This document shows, in pieces, positions 8,485 to 16,289 of a stretch of 64,000 nucleotides of DNA (its first letter is position 1; each line of letters starts with the position of its first letter). The notes beneath the pieces were generated by a model, which ran no database searches, had not been told where the DNA came from, and saw only the letters and a list, made by a program, of their open reading frames with translations. Both the position numbers and the translations under genes were made by a program. This DNA comes from Nocardioides xinjiangensis (GTDB lineage Bacteria > Actinomycetota > Actinomycetes > Propionibacteriales > Nocardioidaceae): positions 183,739 to 247,738 of the forward strand of contig NZ_JAFMSY010000005.1 of NCBI RefSeq assembly GCF_017916455.1. Reading direction: 5' to 3'.

Positions 8485-11421
8485 GTGACCGTCACAGCGC
8501 TTCTCGTCAGTCACGACGGGGCGCGATGGCTCCCAGCAGTCCTGACCGGTCTGATCGGGCAGACCCACCCGGTGGACCGTGTCGTGGTCGTCGACACCAC
8601 GAGCCGCGACGACAGCGTCGACCTCGTCCGCGCCGCGCTCGGGCGCGCCGGGCTCGAGGCGCGCTCCGCGGTCGAGGTCGTCCCGGGCTCCACGAGCTAC
8701 CCGGCAGCCGTGCGCCGTGGTCTGGACCTCGCCGCCGGCCTCCCGGGCTCCGAAGCCGACGCCGACGAGTGGATCTGGCTGCTCCACGACGACAGCAACC
8801 CCGAGCCCACCGCGCTGGCCGCCCTGCTGGCCGCGGCCGCCGAGCACCCGGACGCCGCGATCCTCGGCCCCAAGCTGCGCGAGTGGCCCTCGCTGCGCCG
8901 CCTGCTCGAGGTCGGCCTCACCATCACCGGCACCGGCCGGCGCGAGACCGGGCTCGAGCGGGGCGAGTACGACCAGGGCCAGCACGACGCGGTCCGCGAG
9001 GTGCTCGCCGTGAACACCGCCGGCATGCTCGCGCGCCGCCGGGTGCTGGAGTCGCTGGGCGGCCTCGAGGAGGAGCTGCCGATCTTCGGCAACGACATCG
9101 ACTTCGGCTGGCGTGCCGCGTTGGCCGGCCACCGCACGCTGGTCGTCCCGCAGGCCGTGGTCTTCCACGCCGAGGCGGCCCACCGCGGCGTGCGGCGCAC
9201 GCCCCTCACGGGGCGCCACACGCACTACCAGGAGCGCCGGGCGGCGCTGTTCACCTCGCTCGCCAACGTGTCCACGCGCGGCTTCGCGTGGCAGTACGTC
9301 CGGCTGTTCGTCGGCTCGCTCCTGCGCGTCGTCGGCTTCCTCGCCGTCCGCTCCGTCGGGGAGGCGCTCGACGAGCTGGCCGCCGCCCTGTCGGTGCACG
9401 GCCGGCCCGGGCAGCTGCGCGCCGCCCGCCGCGAGCGCGCACGGCGGCGGACGGGCGAGCCGCAGCAGGAGGCCGCGCGCCGCCTGCTGGCGCCGGCCTG
9501 GCTGCCCTACCGGCACGGATTGGACTTCCTCACCGACCTCGCCTCGGCCGCCACGAACCAGGCCGCCGACGTCGCCGAGCGGCGGCGGCTCGCGAGGGCC
9601 GCGGAGCCGGCACGGGTGCCGCCCGGGGAGCGGCGCGGCTCGTCCGCCTCGCGGGGTGAGGACGACGAGGAGGCCTACCTCACCGACACCGGCCTCGTGG
9701 CGCGGTTCTTCACCAACCCCGTGGCGGTGGTGCTGGTGCTCTTCGGGGTGCTCGCCCTCGTCGCGGGGCGGGAGGCCTTCGGCACGATCACCGGTGGCGC
9801 GCTCTCCCCGGTGCCGGAGTCGGCGGGGGACTGGTGGCGGCTGCACGTCACGACGTGGCACCCGCTCGGGACCGGCACCGACGTGCCGGCGCCCGCCTAC
9901 GTGCTGCCGTTCGCGGTGGCCGCGTCGGTCCTGCTCGGCCACACCGGCGCGGTCGTCTCCGGCCTGATGCTGCTGGCCGTGCCGGTCGCCGCATGGGGCG
10001 CGTGGCGCCTGCTCAAGGTCGTGGGCCGGCTCGTCGACCCGCTCGGCCTGCCCCGCTGGCTCGTGGTGTGGGGGGCGCTGAGCTACGCCCTCGTTCCGGT
10101 CACGTCCGGCGCCTGGGCGGAGGGGCGGTTCGGCACGGTGGCGGTGGCCGCGCTGCTGCCGTGGGCCGCGCACGCGGCGCTGGGCTTCGTCGACCCCGAC
10201 AGCGACCGGCGCTGGCGCGCCGCCTGGCGCACAGCCCTCCTGCTCGCGCTCGGCGCCGCCTTCGTGCCCGGCTTCTGGCTCTTCGCGCTGCTCGCGACCG
10301 CCGTGGTGCTGGGCTCGGCCGCGCTGATCGCGCCGCGGCTGCTGCGCGAGCGCGACAGCTGGGGACCGCCGGTGGTCGCGGTCGCGGCCACGCCGGTGCT
10401 GCTCGCGCCGTGGCTGCTCCCGCTGCTGACCACCGGCTCGGCGTCCGGGCTGCTCCTCGAGGCCGGCCGGCTGACCGTCGACCAGGTCACCTTCGGCGGC
10501 CTGGTGACCGGCCGGCTCAACGACCTCGGCGCCCCCTGGTGGCTCGGGGCGGTGCTCGGCCTGCTGGCGTTCGCGGCCCTGGTCCCACGACGTACCCGCG
10601 TGCCGGTGCTGATCTGCTGGCTGGTGGCCCTGGCGGCCGCCGTCGTGTCCGGCGTGCTCTCCCACGTGCGCCTGGACCTGCCGTCGGTCTCCACGCGGCC
10701 GAGCCTCGGCCTGTTCGTGGTGATCCTCCAGGGCACGGCGGTCGTCGCGGTCGTGCTCGGCGCCGACGCCTACCTGCGCCGCCTCGCCGACCACCACCCC
10801 TGGTGGCAGCGGGGGTTCGCCACCGTCCTCGCCGTCGTCGCCGCGGCCGTGCCGGTCGGCGGCCTCGGCTGGTGGCTGACCACCCCCGACAACGCCATGG
10901 CCCGCGACGCCGAGCAGGCGGTGCCGGTCTACATGCAGCAGAGCTCGCTGCTCGGCCAGGAGCACGGCGTGCTCGTGCTCGAGGGATCCGTCGACGACGG
11001 CATCGGCTACCGCATCCGGCGCGACGACGGCACGACGGTGGGGGAGGACGAGGTGCTCACCCTCGCCGACGAGGACACCGGGCTGACCGACGACGTTCGG
11101 GCGCTCGTGTCGTCGCCGACCCCCGCCGTCGTGGCCGCCCTGGGCGACCGGGGCGTGGAGTACGTCGTGCTCGGCTCACCGGCGGACGGACGGGTCTCCG
11201 CGCTCCTCGATGCCACCGCCGGTCTCGAGCAGGCGAGCGCCGAAGACCGCAGCACCCGGGCGTGGCGCGTCGACCGGCCGCTCGACCCGGCTGCCGTCGA
11301 CGGCTCGGGGGCGTGGTGGCGCACCGCCCTGCTGGTGGTCCAGGCTGCGGCACTCGTGGTCGCCCTGGTGCTCGCCGCGCCGACCGTGCGGCAGCGCAGG
11401 GAGGTGCGCCGCGATGCCTGA
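8485..11421 (+). CDS. Large membrane glycosyltransferase, family 2
   Basis: A 978-residue two-part protein. The first ~260 residues are a GT-A fold GT2 domain: LLVSHDGARWLP at the start, VVVVDTTSRDDS, the metal-site region WLLHDDSNP near residue 98, and a NDIDFGWRAALAG acceptor motif near 202. A linker with many Arg/Glu follows, then about ten hydrophobic segments (about 410-790) and an extracytoplasmic C-terminal region ending in one more helix. It probably uses an activated sugar to extend a cell-envelope glycan. The gene overlaps the DUF5719 gene by 8 bp. The arrangement next to WhiB is conserved in actinomycetes; the exact acceptor is unknown. Confidence 0.85.
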   Translation: MTVTALLVSHDGARWLPAVLTGLIGQTHPVDRVVVVDTTSRDDSVDLVRAALGRAGLEARSAVEVVPGSTSYPAAVRRGLDLAAGLPGSEADADEWIWLLHDDSNPEPTALAALLAAAAEHPDAAILGPKLREWPSLRRLLEVGLTITGTGRRETGLERGEYDQGQHDAVREVLAVNTAGMLARRRVLESLGGLEEELPIFGNDIDFGWRAALAGHRTLVVPQAVVFHAEAAHRGVRRTPLTGRHTHYQERRAALFTSLANVSTRGFAWQYVRLFVGSLLRVVGFLAVRSVGEALDELAAALSVHGRPGQLRAARRERARRRTGEPQQEAARRLLAPAWLPYRHGLDFLTDLASAATNQAADVAERRRLARAAEPARVPPGERRGSSASRGEDDEEAYLTDTGLVARFFTNPVAVVLVLFGVLALVAGREAFGTITGGALSPVPESAGDWWRLHVTTWHPLGTGTDVPAPAYVLPFAVAASVLLGHTGAVVSGLMLLAVPVAAWGAWRLLKVVGRLVDPLGLPRWLVVWGALSYALVPVTSGAWAEGRFGTVAVAALLPWAAHAALGFVDPDSDRRWRAAWRTALLLALGAAFVPGFWLFALLATAVVLGSAALIAPRLLRERDSWGPPVVAVAATPVLLAPWLLPLLTTGSASGLLLEAGRLTVDQVTFGGLVTGRLNDLGAPWWLGAVLGLLAFAALVPRRTRVPVLICWLVALAAAVVSGVLSHVRLDLPSVSTRPSLGLFVVILQGTAVVAVVLGADAYLRRLADHHPWWQRGFATVLAVVAAAVPVGGLGWWLTTPDNAMARDAEQAVPVYMQQSSLLGQEHGVLVLEGSVDDGIGYRIRRDDGTTVGEDEVLTLADEDTGLTDDVRALVSSPTPAVVAALGDRGVEYVVLGSPADGRVSALLDATAGLEQASAEDRSTRAWRVDRPLDPAAVDGSGAWWRTALLVVQAAALVVALVLAAPTVRQRREVRRDA

Positions 11422-12826
11422 TCCCAGCAGCACGCCGCCCGCGACGTCCCCCGTTGCCGGCAGCCGTCGGCGCGCCGCCGTGGCGACCAGCCGGCGCCCG
11501 TCGCCGCTGACGGTGCTGGCCCTGGTCATCCCGCTGCTCACCGTCGCCGCGCTCGCGCTGGTCCGACCTGCCGACGAGCCGCCCGCCTCCTACGCCCCCG
11601 CCGGTGCGGCGCTCGACCGGTCGACGGCGGTCTGCCCCGCCCGGCTGCCGGGTGCGGACGAGGTGCGGTTCGGCAGCGCCAGCCTCGCCACGGGCGAGCT
11701 CCCCTTGAGGGTCGGGCCGCAGGAGGCCACCCAGGCCATGACCGACGGCACCGCGGCGCGCCGGGAGCGCGAGGCGGTCGTGGCCGGCGCCACCGGTGAC
11801 CTCGCCCCCGGGCTGGTCCTGTCGCGGTCCGGCGCCGGGTCCGCCGTCGTCTGCGAGCCGCCAGCGCCCGAGCGCTGGTTCACCGGGGTCGGCGCATCGG
11901 CCGAGCATGCCTCGACCCTGACGCTCGTGAACCCCGACCGGGGACCTGCCGTCGCCGACGTGACCGTGTGGGACGGCAGCGGTCCCGTCGACGTGCCGGC
12001 GCTGCGGGGCGTCCGGGTGCCGGGCAGCCGGACGGCGTCCTTCGACCTCTCGGCCGTCGCCCCCAACCGTGACGCCCTCGCCGTCCGGGTGACGGTCTCG
12101 CGCGGGCGTCTCGCCTCCAGCGTCGTCGACGTCATCGACCCGGTCGGCCCCGGCCGGCCGGTGCGGGAGTGGCTGCCGGGGCAGGCCGCCCCCGCCTCGA
12201 CGTCTTACGTCGCCGGGGTGGGCACGACGGCAGCCGACCGCGTGCTGACCCTGGCGAACCCCGGTGACAGCGAGGTGCGGGTCGCCCTCCAGCTCGTGAG
12301 CGAGGAGAGCGAGTTCACTCCCTCAGGCGTCGAGGAGGTGCCGCTGCCACCGGGGTCGGTCTCCGAGGTCGACCTCAGCGGCGTGCTGCGCGGTCGCACG
12401 CTGCGAGGCGTGCAGGCGCTGCGGCTCGAGGCCACCGGTCCGGTGACGGCGACCCTGCGCACCCGGACCGCCGCGGACCTCGCACTGGCGAGCGCCGGGA
12501 CGACGGTCGGCACGGAGACGGCGGTCGCCCTTCCCGGCGGCGCGAAGCGGCTCGTCGTGACCGGTGCCAGCGCGCCCGGCGTGGTGACGCTGCAGGCGTG
12601 GGACGCGGACGGCCGTCCGGTCGTGCGCGAGCGGCGGGTCGAGGTCGACCCGGCCACCGCCTCACGGCTGCGGCTGCCCGACGAGGCCGTGCTGGCCCGC
12701 GTCCGCCTCCAGCGCACCGGAGCCGTGGTGGCGCTGGAGGTCAGCGACCGTGGGCTGTCGGTGCTGCCGCTGTCGCAGCTCGAGACGACCAGCGAGGTCC
12801 CGGACGTCCGACCCGCCCAGCGCTAG
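11414..12826 (+). CDS. DUF5719 secreted/membrane-anchored protein
   Basis: A 470-residue protein with an N-terminal membrane anchor or signal (about residues 31-48) followed by repeated beta-rich segments. LTLVNPDRGPAVADVTVWD and the similar LTLANPGDSEVRVALQL each begin one, typical of the family. No catalytic motif is visible. It overlaps the glycosyltransferase gene by 8 bp and should be co-expressed, so a role with the same envelope glycan is likely. Its TAG stop and that of the convergent gene share the palindrome CTAG at 12823-12826. Confidence 0.8.
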   Translation: MPDPSSTPPATSPVAGSRRRAAVATSRRPSPLTVLALVIPLLTVAALALVRPADEPPASYAPAGAALDRSTAVCPARLPGADEVRFGSASLATGELPLRVGPQEATQAMTDGTAARREREAVVAGATGDLAPGLVLSRSGAGSAVVCEPPAPERWFTGVGASAEHASTLTLVNPDRGPAVADVTVWDGSGPVDVPALRGVRVPGSRTASFDLSAVAPNRDALAVRVTVSRGRLASSVVDVIDPVGPGRPVREWLPGQAAPASTSYVAGVGTTAADRVLTLANPGDSEVRVALQLVSEESEFTPSGVEEVPLPPGSVSEVDLSGVLRGRTLRGVQALRLEATGPVTATLRTRTAADLALASAGTTVGTETAVALPGGAKRLVVTGASAPGVVTLQAWDADGRPVVRERRVEVDPATASRLRLPDEAVLARVRLQRTGAVVALEVSDRGLSVLPLSQLETTSEVPDVRPAQR

Positions 12827-13266
12827 TCGTCGTCGCCGTACCTCTCGTCGACCTGCCCCGGCGCGAGGTTGAGCAGCTCGGCGAGCTGCTCGACGACGAC
12901 CGTGTGCACCATCGCCTCCAGCTCGTCACGCGTGCTGGCCCGGTGCTCGATGGGGCGGCGGAAGATCACCAGCCGGGTCGGTGCCTGGCCCTTGCCGCGC
13001 ACCAGCGACGACAGCGGCACGGTCTCGTCGCCCCAGTCGTCGGGCAGCATCGGCGTGTCCTCGACGGCGTACTCGACCAGACCGAGGTGGCGGTGCCAGC
13101 GCTCGTCCAGCGGGGTCACGACGTCGAGCACGAGCTGGTCGAAGCGCTGCCGCGCGGTCCGCAGCGCCGGGGTGCCCGGCACGGCGGGCAGCACTCCCGG
13201 CCCGCGCATGCCGCGGCCGCGCCGGTCCCGGGTCCGCGGCCTCACGTCGTCCACCCCGTCGCTCAC
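12823..13266 (-). CDS. Zincin-like metallopeptidase family protein with altered active site
   Basis: A 147-residue protein related to the small zincin-like family (Rv3259 neighbourhood, PF06262-like). The region RLVIFRRPIEHRA followed by an acidic helix and VHTVVVEQLAELLNL aligns with the stretch where zincins carry HExxH. Here that position reads EQLAE, so the two zinc histidines and the general-base glutamate are gone; catalysis is unlikely. A GTG start follows TAGGCT by 6 nt, indicating a leaderless mRNA. It is divergent from the DUF3499 gene, as in other actinomycetes. Confidence 0.7.
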   Translation of the reverse strand: MSDGVDDVRPRTRDRRGRGMRGPGVLPAVPGTPALRTARQRFDQLVLDVVTPLDERWHRHLGLVEYAVEDTPMLPDDWGDETVPLSSLVRGKGQAPTRLVIFRRPIEHRASTRDELEAMVHTVVVEQLAELLNLAPGQVDERYGDDD

Positions 13267-13272
13267 GCCGCG

Positions 13273-13308
13273 AGCCTAAGCGTCGCGCGTGCGTGCGGCA
13301 GGTAGCGT
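13273..13308. promoter_or_regulatory. Back-to-back leaderless promoters
   Basis: On the minus strand TAGGCT (13273-13278) lies 6 nt before the GTG at 13266. On the plus strand TAGCGT (13303-13308) lies 7 nt before the GTG at 13316. Only 49 bp separate the two start codons. Confidence 0.55.
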
Positions 13309-13315
13309 CGGGCCC

Positions 13316-13678
13316 GTGAGCCTTGCCCGTCGTTGTTCGCGGACGGCGTGTGGCCGTCCGGCGGTCAACACGCTGACCTACGTCTACGCCGACCAGACCG
13401 CCGTCCTCGGTCCGCTCGCGACGTACGCCGAGCCCCACGCCTACGACCTCTGCGAGCCGCACAGCGAGCGGCTGTCCGCGCCCCGTGGCTGGGAGGTGCT
13501 CCGGCTCGCCCCGGACCCGAAGGCGCAGGGACCCAGCAGCGACGACCTGCTGGCGCTGGCCGACGCGGTGCGCGAGGCGGCGCGGCCGGCCCCGGCCCCC
13601 GTGCCGCTGCACTCCGCCGACGACCCGACGCGGGGCGCCAAGCGCGGGCACCTGCGGGTCCTCACGCCCACCGACTGA
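13316..13678 (+). CDS. DUF3499 family protein
   Basis: A 120-residue protein with paired cysteines: CSRTACGRPA at the start and CEPHSERL near residue 50, suggesting a small zinc-binding unit. Aromatic TYVYADQTAVLGPL is characteristic of DUF3499. Function is unknown. It starts with GTG directly after a TANNNT box. The order zincin-like / DUF3499 / Trm112-like / SIS protein matches the region around Rv3258c-Rv3256c, but the phosphomannomutase gene found between them in mycobacteria is absent here. Confidence 0.8.
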   Translation: MSLARRCSRTACGRPAVNTLTYVYADQTAVLGPLATYAEPHAYDLCEPHSERLSAPRGWEVLRLAPDPKAQGPSSDDLLALADAVREAARPAPAPVPLHSADDPTRGAKRGHLRVLTPTD

Positions 13679-13680
13679 CG

Positions 13681-13686
13681 TACTCT
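13681..13686 (+). promoter_or_regulatory. -10 box (TACTCT) of a leaderless Trm112-like gene
   Basis: TACTCT ends 7 nt before the GTG at 13694, with no ribosome binding site between, and begins 2 nt after the DUF3499 stop. Confidence 0.5.
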
Positions 13687-13693
13687 TCGGCAC

Positions 13694-13870
13694 GTGAACA
13701 TCGACGAGCAGCTGCTGAGCATCATCGTCTGCCCGGCCTGCCACGGCACGCTGTCGGAGTCCTCGTCCGGGGGCGTCGAGGAGCTCGTCTGCCAGGGGTG
13801 CGGCAACGCCTACCCGGTCCGCGACGACATCCCGGTGCTGCTCGTCGACGAGGCCCGCAAGCCCGACTGA
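13694..13870 (+). CDS. Trm112-like zinc-binding small protein
   Basis: A 58-residue protein translated from GTG at 13694 to TGA at 13868-13870. It carries two cysteine pairs, CPAC near residue 13 and CQGC near residue 37, then AYPVRDDIPVLLVDEA, the standard end of the Trm112/UPF0434 family. The fold is a zinc ribbon. Bacterial members may support methyltransferases or other partners, but the partner here is unknown. The SIS-domain gene follows 13 bp later, as in the conserved actinobacterial order. Confidence 0.85.
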   Translation: MNIDEQLLSIIVCPACHGTLSESSSGGVEELVCQGCGNAYPVRDDIPVLLVDEARKPD

Positions 13871-13883
13871 GACGGGGACGGTC

Positions 13884-14915
13884 GTGGCGACGTGGTTCGA
13901 CGAGGCCCGGCTCGATGACGCCGGTGTGCTGGAGACGGTGGACCTCCGGCTGCGCACGCTCGCCGAGAGCGGCGCGCGCGTGCGGCGCGAGGCGCACGAG
14001 GCGGCCACCGCGACGGCCCAGCTGATCGCGGCCGGCCGCGACGGCGAGCGGCCGCGTGCGGTGATCGCCGCCGGCCCGGACTCCCGGCTGCTGCGGGCGG
14101 TGCTCGAGCCGTGGTGTCCCGTGCCGTTCGTCGCCTGGCCCAACCCCGGCCTGCCCGGCTGGGCCGGGTCGCTCGACCTGGTCGTGATGCTGGCGCCCGA
14201 GGGCAACGACCACGGCTCGGCGTCGGCCGTCGCCGAGGCCGTGCGCCGCGGCGCGCAGGTCGTCGTGGCGTGCCCCGAGCGCTCCTTGGTCGGCGAGCAC
14301 GCGGCGGGCCGGCACGTGACGGTGCTGCCGACGGTGACCGGCGACCAGCTCGCGACCGCCGTGGTGATGCTGGACTACCTCGCCCACGTGCACCTCGGTC
14401 CCCGCGCCGACGCCGAGTCGGTCGCCGCCTCCCTCGACGACGTCGCCACCAGCTGCTCACCGCACCGGGACCTCTCGGTCAACCCGGCCAAGATGCTCGC
14501 GATCGCGATGGCCGACACGAACCCGCTGGTGTGGGGCGGGTCGGTGCTCGCGGCCCGTGCGGCCCGCCGCCTGGCCGAGTCGCTGCGACGCACGAGCGGC
14601 CGGTCCGCGATCGCCGGCGACGCCGAGCACCTCCTGCCCGTCATCGAGGCGACCAAGCCGCACGACCTCTTCGCCGACCCGTTCGCCGACGAGCCCGGCG
14701 ACCTGCGACCGCTCCTCCTGGTCCTCGACGACCGCTCCGACGACCCTGTCGTGCGGGAGCAGGCGGGCCAGCTGCGGGCGGCGGCGGCGCGGCACGGCGT
14801 ACGCGTGGAGACGCTCGAGACCGAGGCCGACGCCGAGGTGGCGCGCTACGCGTCGCTGCTGCTGACCGGGACCTATGCCGCGGAGTACCTGCGCATCGGG
14901 CTGGTCGAGGACTGA
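13884..14915 (+). CDS. SIS-domain protein, phosphosugar isomerase-like
   Basis: A 343-residue protein related to the bifunctional phosphoglucose/phosphomannose isomerase family (Rv3256c type). Features are an Arg/Glu-rich N-terminal helix, VIAAGPDSRLLRAVLE, and a SIS-like core LDLVVMLAPEGNDHGSASAVAEAVRRGAQVVVACP near residues 95-130. NPAKMLAIAMADTNPLVWGG follows near 200. The gene lies where mycobacteria have the mannose-donor cluster (manB, manA), so a role in mannose or envelope sugar phosphate metabolism is likely. The GTG start is close to the Trm112-like stop. Confidence 0.75.
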   Translation: MATWFDEARLDDAGVLETVDLRLRTLAESGARVRREAHEAATATAQLIAAGRDGERPRAVIAAGPDSRLLRAVLEPWCPVPFVAWPNPGLPGWAGSLDLVVMLAPEGNDHGSASAVAEAVRRGAQVVVACPERSLVGEHAAGRHVTVLPTVTGDQLATAVVMLDYLAHVHLGPRADAESVAASLDDVATSCSPHRDLSVNPAKMLAIAMADTNPLVWGGSVLAARAARRLAESLRRTSGRSAIAGDAEHLLPVIEATKPHDLFADPFADEPGDLRPLLLVLDDRSDDPVVREQAGQLRAAAARHGVRVETLETEADAEVARYASLLLTGTYAAEYLRIGLVED

Positions 14916-15016
14916 CTGCCCGGGGCGCCGCGAGCAGCCCGCGGCGGACCCGGCCCCAGGGCGGCGGCCGGGTGCGGCCATGTCCACGGAGCGAGTGTCA
15001 CGCCCGGCACGGACGC

Positions 15017-15364
15017 TCAGTCGCGCTGCGGTCCCGAGTGCACGTGCACGTGCAGGTGCTTGGAGTCCTGGTAGCGGCCGAGGTTGGTCAGCACGGCCGC
15101 CGCGCCCTGCTCCTCCTCGACCCGTCGGGCCACCCGCTGCACGACCTCGAGCAGCGCGCGCACGTCGGGCTCGTCCGCCGCGCCGACGGTGGTGAACGAC
15201 GCGATGTGCCGCCGCGGCACCACCACGACGTGGACCCGCCAGAACGGCCGGGTGTGGTGGTAGGCGAGCACCAGCTCGTCCTCGTGCACGACCTCCAGCG
15301 GCACGGCCCGCGGGATCGCCACGTCGCAGTAGAAGTCGTCCCCGGCGTAGGTGCCTGCACTCAC
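15017..15364 (-). CDS. HIT (histidine triad) family protein
   Basis: A 115-residue nucleotide-binding protein. It has the triad HLHVHVHSG near the C-terminus and the upstream family motif DDFYCDVAIPRAVPLEVVHEDELVLAYHHTRP; FWRVHVVVVPRRHIASF is the central strand-turn. HIT proteins hydrolyse nucleoside phosphoramidates or dinucleotides. The GTG start yields exactly the family length. It is divergent from the following gene; TATTCT at 15405-15410 may be a -10 box for that gene. Confidence 0.9.
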   Translation of the reverse strand: MSAGTYAGDDFYCDVAIPRAVPLEVVHEDELVLAYHHTRPFWRVHVVVVPRRHIASFTTVGAADEPDVRALLEVVQRVARRVEEEQGAAAVLTNLGRYQDSKHLHVHVHSGPQRD

Positions 15365-15486
15365 GGTGGCAGCCTCGCAGGGCGGCGGGCGGGTCGTCGG
15401 CCCCTATTCTCGGCACAGGCGTACGGGCCGGCTCCGGTCTCATTGTCGGCGGAGGTGTCGGAGCCGCTGGACAGGAGGGATGCTCC

Positions 15487-16083
15487 GTGGCACGGCAGCT
15501 GCAGAACCGGGTCCTGGACCTGGTGGACGACGTGCTGAGCACGACGGTCCGCCGGGAGGTCGCTCCCGACTGGCTGAGGCGGCCCGGCGCCGTGGAGTGG
15601 CGACAGGCGTGGCCCACGGTGCAGGCCATCTATCGCGAGCTGACGGGCGGCACCCTCCCCGACACCATGCCGCCGCGTGAGCGCCGGAGCATCGACGCGG
15701 TGCTGTCGTCGCCAGACGGCGTCGAGCGCATCGTCGAAGTCGACGAGGTGCAGCACTTCACGCCGCCGCGCGCCAAGGCCTTTGCGCTGTACCCGCCAGG
15801 CACGGCCCTCGCCTTCGACCGGGTCGTGTGGACGGAGCGTGCAGCGGCCACCGCTCGGCTCCCGGGTGGCGGTTTCGCTCGGCCGTGCCCGCCGCTCCTC
15901 CCGGCCGCGGGTGGCAGGCACCTGCAGCGCGCGTTCCGCGACGCCCTCGCCGACCTGCTTCCGCTCCAGCACGGCTGGGCGCCCACCCTTCGTATCGGCG
16001 ACTTCGAGGTCCGGACCTGGCTGGCTGACGACGATGCCCCCGAGCGGATGGAGGCGCTGCTGGCGGCGAAGGGTGTGGGCTGA
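15487..16083 (+). CDS. Unrecognised protein with possible PD-(D/E)XK-like motif
   Basis: I do not recognise the family with confidence. The 198-residue protein has a GTG start preceded by AGGAGGGA at 15473-15480. The segment SIDAVLSS...IVEVDEVQHF (about residues 67-92) places an aspartate, a turn, then hydrophobic-E-V-D-E and a following Q-H. That pattern resembles the D...E-x-D/K core of restriction-endonuclease-like and Vsr/DUF559-like folds. No transmembrane or signal segment is present. It lies alone between an HIT gene and a DUF222-HNH gene. Confidence 0.55.
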   Translation: MARQLQNRVLDLVDDVLSTTVRREVAPDWLRRPGAVEWRQAWPTVQAIYRELTGGTLPDTMPPRERRSIDAVLSSPDGVERIVEVDEVQHFTPPRAKAFALYPPGTALAFDRVVWTERAAATARLPGGGFARPCPPLLPAAGGRHLQRAFRDALADLLPLQHGWAPTLRIGDFEVRTWLADDDAPERMEALLAAKGVG

Positions 16084-16289
16084 CGCGGGCTCGGCCGTGC
16101 GGCGGGTCGCTGGGCGAGGTGCTCCGCCGGCGGACGAGTGAGTGAGCGTCGGCCAGGGGCCGATCGGGGAGGGGCGGCCGCGATCGGTGGCCGGTGGAGG
16201 TGCTACGGCGCGTGTCACGAGGCCCGGTCGCGCCGCGCGGACATGCCGGTGGCCCCGCCGATGTCAGGTCGCCGGGGTGTGGGGCGGGG

